Shown in pieces: positions 42,201-50,930 of a stretch of DNA of 64,000 nucleotides (its first letter is position 1; each line of letters starts with the position of its first letter). The notes under the pieces were generated by a model. It was not told the DNA's origin and made no database searches. It saw nothing but the letters and a program-made list of their open reading frames with translations. This DNA is from Brevibacterium sp. CBA3109 (lineage in GTDB: Bacteria > Actinomycetota > Actinomycetes > Actinomycetales > Brevibacteriaceae). The translations under genes and the position numbers were made by a program. The stretch is taken from NCBI RefSeq assembly GCF_040256645.1, contig NZ_CP158281.1, forward strand, positions 496,001-560,000, given 5' to 3'.

Positions 42201-44399
42201 ATGTCCGATGACTCCACACCCAGTTCTGAGAATTTCGGCTCAGGCCAGTCCGGAACCACCTCCCACAACACCACCTCCCACAACACCACCTCCCACAACA
42301 CCACCGCCCATAACACCACCGGAGTCGACGCCGATGCGGCGGCAACGACCGCGCCGACGCTGGGCTCCGACGGTTCGGGCTCTCTGCGCCCCGAGCGCAG
42401 GGCCTCACGCGAAAAGCTGAAGGCTGATGCCAAGCGAGTGAGCCGGGAAACCGGCAAGAGCTTGGGCAAACTCGACTACCGTCGTCCCCGGCATCCCAGC
42501 GAGGACGAGCCGAATAACACCCAGTACCCGCACAACACCCACCCGATCCTCGTCCCGGGCATCGCCATTGATGAACAGCGTCGCCGCTATTCCCTGGACA
42601 AGATCATCTTCGCCGTCGCCGGTACGCTCACGGTCGCGTTCGTCATCTGGGGCATCGTCAACCCCGACAACGTCTCCACGGTCGCGACCTCCGCCTACAA
42701 CTGGTCGACGATGAATGTCGGGTGGTTCTTCAACCTCGTCGCCATCATCATCCTTGTGGCCCTGCTCATTCTCGCGTTCTCGCCCTATGGAAAGATTCCC
42801 TTGGGCAAGGACGGTGAGAAAGCCGAGTTCAGCACCTTCTCGTGGGTGGCGATGCTCTTCGCCGCCGGCATCGGAATCGGTGTCCTCTTCTTCGGCCCAT
42901 CGGAGCCGCTGACCTACTTCATCAGCCCCCCGCCGATGACGAACGACCCGGAATCCACCGAGGCTCTCCACGGTGCGATGGCCCAGACCTACTATCATTG
43001 GGGCTTCCACGCCTGGGCGATGTACGCCCTGGTCGGCGGTGCCATCGCCTACGCTGCCTACCGTCGCGGGCGTTCGCTGCTGCTGTCCTCGATCTTCCAG
43101 ACCCTGTTCGGCGAACGCCAGACAGATGGCTTCGCCGGCAAACTCGTCGACATCTTCGCGATCGTTGCGACCCTGTTCGGCACGGCCGCGGCACTGGGCA
43201 TCGCAGCGATGCAGATCGGCACCGGTGTGAGCATCGTGTCCGGAGCGGGACCGATGACGAACAATATGCTCGTTGTCATCATCTGCGTCCTCACCGTCGG
43301 GTTCGTCATCTCCGCGGTCTCCGGTGTCTCAAAGGGCATCCGCTACCTCTCAAGCATCAACATCGTCCTCACCGTGGGAATTGTGGCACTCGTGCTCTTC
43401 CTCGGCCCGACCCTGTTCCTGCTCAATCTCCTGCCCTCGGCGCTCATGGAATACCTGGGGACGATGTTCGACATGATGGGCAAGTCCCTGTCCTGGGGTG
43501 CCGAGACACAGGAGTTCCAGTCCGTGTGGACGGTCTACTACTGGGCTTGGTGGATCTCCTGGTCGCCGTTCGTCGGTACCTTCATCGCCCGCATCTCCCG
43601 CGGACGCAGCATCCGCCAGTTCATCCTCGGCACGATCTTCATCCCCTCGACTCTGCTCTTCGTCGCCTACGGAATCATGGGTGGAACGTCGATCTGGATG
43701 TACCGCGAGGGAGCTGCCGGGTTCACCGACAGCATGGCGGCTCCCGAGGTGTTCTTCGCCCTCATCGACAATCTGCCCTTCGTCGAATGGCTGCCGTTCG
43801 TCGCGATCGTCGTCCTCGCGATCTTCTTCATCACCTCCGCCGACTCGGCGTCCGTGGTCATGGGAATGCTCACCAGTCGCGGCGATCAGGAACCGAAGAA
43901 GTGGGTCGTCGTGTTCTGGGGCCTCGTCATGTCCGGGATCGCGGTGGTCATGCTGCTGCTCGGCAATGCCAGTGCATTGCAAGGGCTGCAGCAGCTTGTC
44001 ATCGTCACGGCCGTGCCGTTTGCGATCATCATGCTCTTCATCATCGTCGCGTGGTTCAAGGAGCTGCGCACCGATCCGCTGGCGCTGCGGCGCAAGTACG
44101 CGCAGAATGCCGTGGAAAATGCTGTGGTCTCCGGCGCCGACCGCTTTGGTGACGACTTCGCCTTCCAGGTCGTACAGACCGAACCGGGCGACGGCGCCAA
44201 CGGCGGTATCGACTCCGAACACGGGGACTATACCGACTGGTACCAGCGCACCGATGAGGACGGCGAACCGGTCGGCTTCGACTACGAGACCGGTGAGTGG
44301 GCCGATGGGTGGACCCCTGAGGATGGAGACCCGGAGACCGAAGCCGCCGCGGCGGACTCAGAGGTCGAGGGCCAGCCGGAATCCAGTGTGTCCAAGTGA
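42201..44399 (+). CDS. BCCT family transporter (second copy), choline-sulfate-locus carrier
   Basis: A 732-residue carrier of the betaine/choline/carnitine family with about twelve segments. The glycine stretch GIGIG is in FAAGIGIGVLFFGPSEP and the aromatic box is in YYWAWWISWSPFVGTF. A hydrophilic N-terminus carries four SHNTT-type 5-residue repeats (21-40) and the C-terminal 60 residues are strongly acidic, unlike the basic tail of the first copy. The start at 42201 has GAGAAAGGG 12 nt upstream; the ATG at 42180 has none. Its 3' end overlaps the convergent FGE gene by 42 nt. Proximity to choline sulfatase suggests choline or choline-O-sulfate as substrate (inference). Confidence 0.9.
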   Translation: MSDDSTPSSENFGSGQSGTTSHNTTSHNTTSHNTTAHNTTGVDADAAATTAPTLGSDGSGSLRPERRASREKLKADAKRVSRETGKSLGKLDYRRPRHPSEDEPNNTQYPHNTHPILVPGIAIDEQRRRYSLDKIIFAVAGTLTVAFVIWGIVNPDNVSTVATSAYNWSTMNVGWFFNLVAIIILVALLILAFSPYGKIPLGKDGEKAEFSTFSWVAMLFAAGIGIGVLFFGPSEPLTYFISPPPMTNDPESTEALHGAMAQTYYHWGFHAWAMYALVGGAIAYAAYRRGRSLLLSSIFQTLFGERQTDGFAGKLVDIFAIVATLFGTAAALGIAAMQIGTGVSIVSGAGPMTNNMLVVIICVLTVGFVISAVSGVSKGIRYLSSINIVLTVGIVALVLFLGPTLFLLNLLPSALMEYLGTMFDMMGKSLSWGAETQEFQSVWTVYYWAWWISWSPFVGTFIARISRGRSIRQFILGTIFIPSTLLFVAYGIMGGTSIWMYREGAAGFTDSMAAPEVFFALIDNLPFVEWLPFVAIVVLAIFFITSADSASVVMGMLTSRGDQEPKKWVVVFWGLVMSGIAVVMLLLGNASALQGLQQLVIVTAVPFAIIMLFIIVAWFKELRTDPLALRRKYAQNAVENAVVSGADRFGDDFAFQVVQTEPGDGANGGIDSEHGDYTDWYQRTDEDGEPVGFDYETGEWADGWTPEDGDPETEAAAADSEVEGQPESSVSK
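42261..42320. repeat. Four in-frame 15-bp tandem repeats in the BCCT gene
   Basis: Four units of 15 bp (three identical, starting TCCCACAACACC; the fourth has two or three changes) encode SHNTT x3 and AHNTT. They lie in the cytosolic N-terminus of the second BCCT carrier. Confidence 0.92.
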
Positions 44400-45269
44400 A
44401 GTGTCCGGTGTCGCGGCTGTTCGGGCCGAGGTGCGATACCTCCGGCAATACGAGTCGTGACACATGTATGAGCCGCCGCGCAGGATACCGCGACGGTCGT
44501 GGGCACTGAAGCCGCCGCTCGTCCACTCCCACACGTTGCCGGTCGTATTGTGCAGACCGTACCCGTTGGGGGGAAACGAGTCGGCGGGGACGGTGCCCAC
44601 CGGCTTTGTCGGTCCGTTGGGGAAGGCACCCGTGAAGGTGTTCATTCGGGCTTCGCCGTTCGGCTCACGCACCGAGCTCCACGGGTAGGGCTGCTGCTCG
44701 AGGCCACCGCGGGAGGCGAACTCCCACTCGGTCTCGGTCGGCAGTCGGGCACCGACCCACTGCGCGTACGCCTCGGCATCGGTGCGGGAGACGTGGGTGA
44801 CCGGATGCGTGGCCCACTGTTCGAGAGCCGTCCCGGACACGCCCGTCGTCCCTGGCGCTCCGGTCGAGCCGAGTCCGGCGGGCTGGAACCAGGTGGCGCC
44901 GGTGACCTGGCGCCACCAGGGAGTAGCCTGCACAGCAGGGGAGGTCTGACGCAGACCTTCGGCCAACTGGCCAGTGAAGACCAAGGAGTCCCCATGAGTA
45001 TCGGCATCAGTGCGATGGCCTGTCGCCGCAACGAACGCGGCGAACTCCGCGACGGTCACTGTCGTGGCACCGATCGCGAAGCCGTCGACGCCGACCTCAC
45101 GGACCGGCCCTTCTCCATCCTCGGGATAGGCCAGCTGATCCTCGCTTCCCATAAGGAACGTGCCGCCGTGCAGACCGATCATCGCCAGGTCTTGCGGGGC
45201 CAGAGCAGCGAGCTCGGTCAGCAGCTGCCGATCGGGAGCGGGCACGGTGGTCGATTCCCGGCCCGGCAT
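44358..45269 (-). CDS. Formylglycine-generating enzyme
   Basis: A 303-residue protein of the SUMF1/FGE family that converts an active-site Cys of sulfatases to formylglycine. It opens M-I-G-L-H-G-G-T-F-L-M-G-S-E and has RLPTETEWEFASRGGL (about 175-190), NTTGNVWEWTSGGF (241-254) and RGGSYMCHDSYCRRYR with the copper-binding redox pair Cys270 and Cys275. The intact Cys pair marks a real FGE rather than a SUMF-like domain. The start at 45269 was chosen for GAGGTGCGA before it; the frame runs on to 45524. It is divergent from betC and should activate its Cys52. Its last 42 nt overlap the convergent BCCT gene. Confidence 0.9.
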   Translation of the reverse strand: MPGRESTTVPAPDRQLLTELAALAPQDLAMIGLHGGTFLMGSEDQLAYPEDGEGPVREVGVDGFAIGATTVTVAEFAAFVAATGHRTDADTHGDSLVFTGQLAEGLRQTSPAVQATPWWRQVTGATWFQPAGLGSTGAPGTTGVSGTALEQWATHPVTHVSRTDAEAYAQWVGARLPTETEWEFASRGGLEQQPYPWSSVREPNGEARMNTFTGAFPNGPTKPVGTVPADSFPPNGYGLHNTTGNVWEWTSGGFSAHDRRGILRGGSYMCHDSYCRRYRTSARTAATPDTSLGHTGFRLALDL

Positions 45270-45430
45270 TCGCACCTCGGCGGGGGATTCTTCTTCCGCA
45301 ACATCCACCTCGGCGGGCCGCGGGTCGCTCTGGCTCGCTCCGACGGGCGAGTTCCGTGCCGGGCCGCAGCATGAGGCCAATGTCGCCACCTTCAATCCAC
45401 ATCTGAGAATCAGTTCACAAGAATCTACAC

Positions 45431-45442
45431 ACCTGCGCAGGT
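45431..45442. promoter_or_regulatory. 12-bp palindrome between FGE and betC
   Basis: ACCTGCGCAGGT is a perfect palindrome in the divergent FGE/betC control region, about 76 nt before the betC start. It may be a regulator site, but 12 bp in GC-rich DNA is weak evidence. Confidence 0.35.
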
Positions 45443-45518
45443 CTTCAACGCAGCTGACTTCGCAGATCATGCTTTCACAAGCAGACCATACGTTTCTGAG
45501 AAAGGACGTGACCAGCAT

Positions 45519-47048
45519 ATGCAACCGCCGAACATCGTAGTGATCCAGGCCGACCAGATGGCCGCACAGGCGCTGGGGGCCTACGGAGACACCGCCGCAC
45601 TCACCCCGAACATGGACTCCCTGGCCGCGGACGGAGCGGTCTTCGATCGCGCCTACTGCAACACCCCGCTGTGCTCACCGTCGCGGGCATCGATGATGAC
45701 CGGGCGGATGCCCTCCGACATCGACTGCCTCGACAACGGCGATGACTTCGCCGCCTCGGTGCCGACCTTCGCTCACCGTCTGCGCAAGCTCGGCTACCAC
45801 ACCGCGCTCATCGGACGGATGCATTTCATCGGCCCCGATCAGCATCACGGCTTCGAAGAGCGCCTGACCACCGACGTCTACCCGGCCGACCTCGACATGG
45901 TCCCCGACTGGCAGCGTCCCCTCGATCAGAAACTCCAGTGGTACCACGAGGCTGATCCCGTCTTCACGGCCGGTGCCGCGAAGGCGAACGTCCAGCAGGA
46001 CTTCGACGATGAGGTGATCTTTCGGACCCTGCGTCACCTCAACTCACGGGTGCGCGCCAACCAAGCTGCCGGTGTGAACCAGCCGTTCCTCATGGTCACC
46101 TCGTTCATCCACCCGCACGACCCGTACGAGCCGCCGCGGGAGAACTGGGATAGGTTCGCCGAGGTGGACATCCCGGACCCAGCCCACCCCGAGGTGCCCG
46201 ACATCGCCGAGGATCCGCACAGCCACCGTCTGCGCACGATGAGCGGGCTCGATAAGCGGGAACCGGGAACCGAGGACATCCGTCGGGCGCGCCGGGCCTA
46301 CTATGCGGCTGTGAGCTATATCGACGACCACATCGGCAAGGTTCGCCAGCGTCTGCGCGAACTCGACCTTGCCGACAACACGGTTATCATCGTCACCAGC
46401 GACCACGGAGACATGCTGGGGGAGAAGGGACTGTGGTACAAGATGTCGCCGTACGAGCAGTCCTCCCGTGTCCCGATCATCATCAACGGCCCCGCCGAGG
46501 CGGTCACGCCGGGTCGGTACGCCAACCCCGTCAGCCTCGTCGACCTGATGCCGACCCTGCTGGAGCTGGCAGGATTCTCGGACCCTGATGCGACCGGTCT
46601 CTCCCTGTTCGAGTCCGCTCGGCGGGAAGCCGCGGGAGAGAAAGAGCCTGCCGATCGTGATGTCATCATCGAGTACTTCGCCGAAGGCACGTACCGACCC
46701 CAGGTCACGCTCATCCGCGGACAGTACAAGCTGACGATCTGCCCAGGAGATCCGGAGCTGCTCTTCGACCTCGAATCAGATCCGGACGAGCTGGTCAACC
46801 GTGCCGGTGACGCCGCATATGCGGAGCTCGTGGCCACGATGCGAGCCGAGCTCGACTCGCGTTACGATCTCGACCATCTTGAGGAGCACGTGCTGGGCAG
46901 CCAGTCGAGCCGCCAGCTCGTCGCCGATGCGCTCAAGGTCGGCACCATCCGGCACTGGGACTTTGATCCGGAACCAGAGAACGGCTACGTCCGCGGAGAC
47001 TTCTGGGCTGCGTTCAGGTTCGGGAAGATCCCCGACACCACTGCCTGA
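45519..47048 (+). CDS. betC: Choline sulfatase
   Basis: A 509-residue sulfatase. The motif L-C-S-P-S-R (51-56) carries the Cys52 to be converted to formylglycine, as in Cys-type sulfatases. Metal residues lie in I-Q-A-D-Q-M near the start and V-T-S-D-H-G-D-M-L-G-E-K-G in the middle. Strong BetC marks are GRMHFIGPDQHHGFEERLTT followed by D-V-Y-P-A-D, and a choline-sulfatase C-terminal region (H-W-D-F-D-P near 480). It hydrolyses choline-O-sulfate to choline and sulfate, giving choline for betaine. The ATG at 45519 has GAAAGGACGTGA about 10 nt upstream. A dedicated FGE lies divergently next to it. Confidence 0.93.
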   Translation: MQPPNIVVIQADQMAAQALGAYGDTAALTPNMDSLAADGAVFDRAYCNTPLCSPSRASMMTGRMPSDIDCLDNGDDFAASVPTFAHRLRKLGYHTALIGRMHFIGPDQHHGFEERLTTDVYPADLDMVPDWQRPLDQKLQWYHEADPVFTAGAAKANVQQDFDDEVIFRTLRHLNSRVRANQAAGVNQPFLMVTSFIHPHDPYEPPRENWDRFAEVDIPDPAHPEVPDIAEDPHSHRLRTMSGLDKREPGTEDIRRARRAYYAAVSYIDDHIGKVRQRLRELDLADNTVIIVTSDHGDMLGEKGLWYKMSPYEQSSRVPIIINGPAEAVTPGRYANPVSLVDLMPTLLELAGFSDPDATGLSLFESARREAAGEKEPADRDVIIEYFAEGTYRPQVTLIRGQYKLTICPGDPELLFDLESDPDELVNRAGDAAYAELVATMRAELDSRYDLDHLEEHVLGSQSSRQLVADALKVGTIRHWDFDPEPENGYVRGDFWAAFRFGKIPDTTA

Positions 47049-47298
47049 GCGGGGGCACCCCGTTGCGCGCACGCCCGCGCCTGAGCCGACGTCCGCGCTC
47101 GCGCTGAACCCACCCGTCGGGAGCCGACCCCAGCGTCCAAGGACGATGCTGTGCGGCCTGCTCCCGACAGTGCGGTCTGCTTTCGACGACATCGGACGCG
47201 GGTGGCTCGCCTCGGCGGGGATAATTCTCCCGGCATTGGGCGAGTTGTCGGCTGTACTCTCAGGCTCGGGTGGGAGGATCTTGGGTAGGAGGGATGTC

Positions 47299-48699
47299 AT
47301 GACCGAATTTGACTGGACATCTGAAGTACCGCTTGCCGCCGAGACAACATTCCTGTGGCATGCACAACCCGGAGCCCTGACGCGACTGTCGCCGCATTGG
47401 GCCCAGGAGATAGTTGCAGAGAGCTACCCTCCACTATCACCTGGATCAGTAGCCAAGATGAAAACGAGTCTGCCCGGCAGCTACGGTCTCGTCCGGCGAC
47501 CATTCAGCTCGGTGCATTCCGAAGGACCCTCCCGGTTCTCGTTCGTCGATGAACTCAAGAAGGGCCCACTGAGCCAGTGGAAGCACACGCACGAGTTCTC
47601 CTCGGTCGCCGGAGGGACGAAGATCGACGATCACATCGAGTTCTCGATGGCTCCGGCGGGCTTTGATTCGATCGATCGCAGCCTCATTCACAACCTCGAG
47701 GCCACCTTCGAAGCCAGACGCCAGCGCATGCTCATGGACATTGAGTTCCTCGAACACATGAACGCACCGCTGATGACCAGGAAGAAGGGGAAGCGAATCC
47801 TCATCGCCGGAGCCAGCGGACTGATCGGGCAGCAGGTCGCCGCCCTGTTCTCGACCGCAGGTCACTTCGTGCGAGTGCTCGTGAGACGCACACCGAAGCT
47901 GCCCTACGAAGTGCACTGGAACCCAGACCTGGGAATCATCAACCCACGTGACCTTGCCTGGGCGGACGCGGTCGTCCACCTCGGCGGCAAATCCATCGCC
48001 ACGAGATTCACGAAGAAGGCGAAGGAGGAGATCCGGTCTTCCCGGATCAATTCGACTTCGCTGCTCGCGGAGACGATGTGCGGCCTCCCCGAGGCGAAGC
48101 GCCCGGAGGTCTTCGTGTGCGCCTCTGCGGTGGGAATCTACGGCTCGGAGGCCGAGGTGCCAGTGGACGAATCCGCACCCGCCGGCGACGGTTTCCTGGC
48201 CGAGGTGTGCCAAGAGTGGGAAGACGCTGCAGCCCGTGTCGAGGACGCCGGTATTCGTCGGGTCTCGATCCGCACCGGAGTCGTGCTGACCTCTCTGGGC
48301 GGATTCCTCAAACTCCAGGCGCCTCTCTTCCTGGCCGGTGCAGGGGGCCGACTGGGAAGCGGCGAGCAGGGTTTGGCCTGGGTCTCTCTCGACGATGTGG
48401 CCAGAGCATATGTGCACGCGGTGCTCACCGACTACGTTCGCGGGCCCGTGAATGCGGTGGCTCCGGATATGGTCTCGCAGGCCGAGTTCGCCGAGGCGCT
48501 CGCCGCTCACCTGCATCGCCCGGCCCGAGTTCCGACGCCAGGCTTCGTCACCGAACTGGTGCTCGGACGCGACGGAGCCAAGGAGCTGGCTCTGGCCGAT
48601 CAGAAGGTGCTTCCGGAGAAGCTGGAAGAGACCGGCTACCAGTTCGCCCACCCCACACTGACCGCCTGCCTCGAAGAGGAACTCGGCGGCGGAGCGTGA
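47299..48699 (+). CDS. TIGR01777 family SDR-like protein with N-terminal cyclase-like domain
   Basis: A 466-residue protein. Residues 1-155 resemble a START/polyketide-cyclase-like ligand fold. Residues 165-460 are an extended short-chain-dehydrogenase fold: GASGLIG (171-177) binds a nucleotide, a V-H-L-G-G-K-S-I segment and S-A-V-G-I-Y-G-S-E follow, and DUF1731-like sequence ends it. The family resembles YfcH; its function is not established. The start at 47299 follows AGGAGGGATGTC, although the frame is open to 46801. It is monocistronic, between betC and the MetE-like gene. Confidence 0.85.
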   Translation: MTEFDWTSEVPLAAETTFLWHAQPGALTRLSPHWAQEIVAESYPPLSPGSVAKMKTSLPGSYGLVRRPFSSVHSEGPSRFSFVDELKKGPLSQWKHTHEFSSVAGGTKIDDHIEFSMAPAGFDSIDRSLIHNLEATFEARRQRMLMDIEFLEHMNAPLMTRKKGKRILIAGASGLIGQQVAALFSTAGHFVRVLVRRTPKLPYEVHWNPDLGIINPRDLAWADAVVHLGGKSIATRFTKKAKEEIRSSRINSTSLLAETMCGLPEAKRPEVFVCASAVGIYGSEAEVPVDESAPAGDGFLAEVCQEWEDAAARVEDAGIRRVSIRTGVVLTSLGGFLKLQAPLFLAGAGGRLGSGEQGLAWVSLDDVARAYVHAVLTDYVRGPVNAVAPDMVSQAEFAEALAAHLHRPARVPTPGFVTELVLGRDGAKELALADQKVLPEKLEETGYQFAHPTLTACLEEELGGGA

Positions 48700-48731
48700 C
48701 GTGGGTGAATGGGCTCAGATGGGATCTGAGC

Positions 48732-49961
48732 TCAGAACCGCTTCGAGGCGATCTGCGCGCCGGCGGTCAGTGACTGCAGCTTCGCGACGGCGATCTCCGG
48801 GTGGACGCGTCCACCCAGACCACAGTCGGTCGAAGCGACAACATTGTCGGGACCGACGAGCTTCGCGAAGCGCTCGATGCGATCGGCAACGAGCTCGGGA
48901 TGCTCAACGACATTCGTGGAGTGAGAGACGATGCCCGGGATGATGTACTTGCCCGCAGGCAGCTTTGTGTCCTCCCAGATCCGCCATTCATGTTCGTGGC
49001 GGACGTTGGCGGCCTCGAAGGTGATGCCGGCAGCATTGAGAGTGAGCACCTGATCGACGATCTCTTTGAACGGCAGGTCTGTCACATGTGGTCCGTGCCA
49101 GGAGCCCCAGCAGGTGTGGACGCGAACCTGCGCCGGGTCGATGCCGCGCAGGGCGTGGTTGAGTGCATCGATGCGGACCTGGATGAATGAGCGGTAGTCG
49201 GCGAAGGACGGTTCCGGGTTGATCTGGTCGAAGTTCTCGGCCAGGGAAGGATCGTCGATCTGGACGGTCAGACCGGCCTTCGTGATGGCGAGGTATTCCT
49301 CGCGCAGCACATCGGCCCAGGCCCAGATGAACTCCTCATCGCTTGTGTAGTACTCATTGGCGATGCGGGAGGCCGAGCCGGGCGACAGTGCGTTGATGTA
49401 CCCGTCGCGCTCGCCGTAGCCGGCGGCCGCGAGACCGGACTTGAGATTGGCGATGTCGCTGGCGACCTGGGCCTGGCCCACGTAGCTGATGGCGCTCGTG
49501 GCCTTGGGGAACTGAGGCTGGTCACCGGTGTCCGTGCCGGCATTGGCATCGCCGTAGACGCCGGGAAAGAGGTTGCGGTCGCGGCGGTCGCCGAAGCTGG
49601 TCAGGACCGTGTTGCCGGGTTCTGAGCGGACCGCCGGGGCATCCCACTTGTCGACGTCGTCGAGTTCGAGCCCACCGGTGCGGGCGAAAGAGTAGTGCCA
49701 CCAGGCGCCGTAGTCGAAGTCCGCGGCCATCGAGTGGCCGTACTCCCCGTCATTGGGGATTGAGATGCCCAGATCCTTCTGGCGCTTGACGAGGTCGGTG
49801 ACGCTGGCGGCGAGGAGTTCGTCGAACTCCTGCGTCTGCTCGTCCGAGACCTCTTCGCCGGCGAGGCGAGCGGTGTTCTGAGTCTGTTTGACCTTGTTGG
49901 CCGTGATGAGCTCGGGGGTGCGGGGTAATGATCCTGCGTGTGAGGTGCGGATCGTGGCCAT
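48732..49961 (-). CDS. Cobalamin-independent methionine-synthase-like protein
   Basis: A 409-residue protein matching the C-terminal catalytic part of MetE, of the type sometimes called MetE family II. R-T-S-H-A-G-S-L-P-R-T-P near the start is the substrate-loop signature, and H-T-C-W-G-S-W-H-G near 250 and N-V-V-A-S-T-D-C-G-L-G-G-R-V near the end carry the zinc-site Cys and His residues. It lacks the N-terminal half of full MetE, so methyl donor and acceptor may differ. The start at 49961 follows GAGGAGTCACCT. It is monocistronic and convergent with TIGR01777 at its 3' end. Confidence 0.87.
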   Translation of the reverse strand: MATIRTSHAGSLPRTPELITANKVKQTQNTARLAGEEVSDEQTQEFDELLAASVTDLVKRQKDLGISIPNDGEYGHSMAADFDYGAWWHYSFARTGGLELDDVDKWDAPAVRSEPGNTVLTSFGDRRDRNLFPGVYGDANAGTDTGDQPQFPKATSAISYVGQAQVASDIANLKSGLAAAGYGERDGYINALSPGSASRIANEYYTSDEEFIWAWADVLREEYLAITKAGLTVQIDDPSLAENFDQINPEPSFADYRSFIQVRIDALNHALRGIDPAQVRVHTCWGSWHGPHVTDLPFKEIVDQVLTLNAAGITFEAANVRHEHEWRIWEDTKLPAGKYIIPGIVSHSTNVVEHPELVADRIERFAKLVGPDNVVASTDCGLGGRVHPEIAVAKLQSLTAGAQIASKRF

Positions 49962-50104
49962 AGGTGACTCCTCTGGTTGTTGCGCCGAATTGTTCTCCTC
50001 AGGCAATCACATCAGCGGGCCCGCCCGCGAGAGGATTGTCATGGTGGGACATGTGCAGCCGTTTTCACCTGATGAAAAGAATGCGGTCCTCGCCCTCACA
50101 CACC

Positions 50105-50110
50105 TACAGT
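50105..50110 (+). promoter_or_regulatory. -10 hexamer for a leaderless start (membrane protein)
   Basis: TACAGT ends 6 nt before the ATG at 50117, without a ribosome site. Confidence 0.5.
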
Positions 50111-50116
50111 GATGAT

Positions 50117-50893
50117 ATGAGTCAGCAGGCTGGGCCAGGAGGTGCCCCGTACTCGCCGAACTGGTCCGGCGAATCGTCTGCGTGGGCGCCTCCGGTCTCT
50201 GTGCCGACACCGGTTGGACCCGGGTGGAGGGCTGGACCCGGGTGGACGGCGCGAATCCTGTTCTGGTCCGCTCTGGCCATCGGCTCCTTGCCGGAACTGG
50301 TGATTATGCCGATGCTGATCGACGGGGTGTCACCCGAACTCTTCACCCTGTATCCAATCATGAGGGTCGTGGTTGCGTTCCTCGAACTCATCCTCGGCAT
50401 CGTCGCGCTGCTCATCGTGAAAGCCAGTCCGATGCCGATGCGACTGTTCGGGATGGGACTGTTCCTCTGCATCAGCATCTACGCATTCGCCCTGCCGCAC
50501 CTGATGCCGGTCATCGTGAATCGTGTTATCGGCAGCGTCGGCAGCTATGACCTGGCCATAACCATCCAGAGCATCATCTGGACCTTCCACGGCGGCCTCG
50601 TGCTGGCCGGAGTGCTCATAGCCTGGAACCTCGCGTGCAACAGAGCCGGGTGGACCCACCTGGTCGCCGCCGGCTATGCGATGCTCACAGGACTCGTCGT
50701 GGCCTTCGTCGAATGGGCATTGAACTCGCTCGGTTCCTCATTCACAACGTCGCTGGTCCTCACACAGCTTGTATTGCTGGGAGTGACCTTCGGCGGCCTT
50801 GGCCTTCTGCACCTGCTCGGCAGACTATCGAGTGTGGGCCACCAACGCCGAAGGGGCCGCCGGCCTTCGAACGAGCCGTGGACAACCGGCTGA
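50117..50893 (+). CDS. Unrecognised integral membrane protein
   Basis: A 258-residue protein I do not recognise. A Pro/Gly/Ser-rich N-terminus of about 45 residues precedes six or seven hydrophobic segments (from about 46 to 240), ending in a short basic tail (Q-R-R-R-G-R-R). No catalytic motif is visible. The start at 50117 has no ribosome site but TACAGT at 6 nt, so it seems leaderless. It is divergent from the MetE-like gene and convergent with purL, with 37 nt between their ends. Confidence 0.72.
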   Translation: MSQQAGPGGAPYSPNWSGESSAWAPPVSVPTPVGPGWRAGPGWTARILFWSALAIGSLPELVIMPMLIDGVSPELFTLYPIMRVVVAFLELILGIVALLIVKASPMPMRLFGMGLFLCISIYAFALPHLMPVIVNRVIGSVGSYDLAITIQSIIWTFHGGLVLAGVLIAWNLACNRAGWTHLVAAGYAMLTGLVVAFVEWALNSLGSSFTTSLVLTQLVLLGVTFGGLGLLHLLGRLSSVGHQRRRGRRPSNEPWTTG

Positions 50894-50930
50894 TCCGAGG
50901 GCTGGTGGCCCCTTCGTTGCTGTGAAACGC

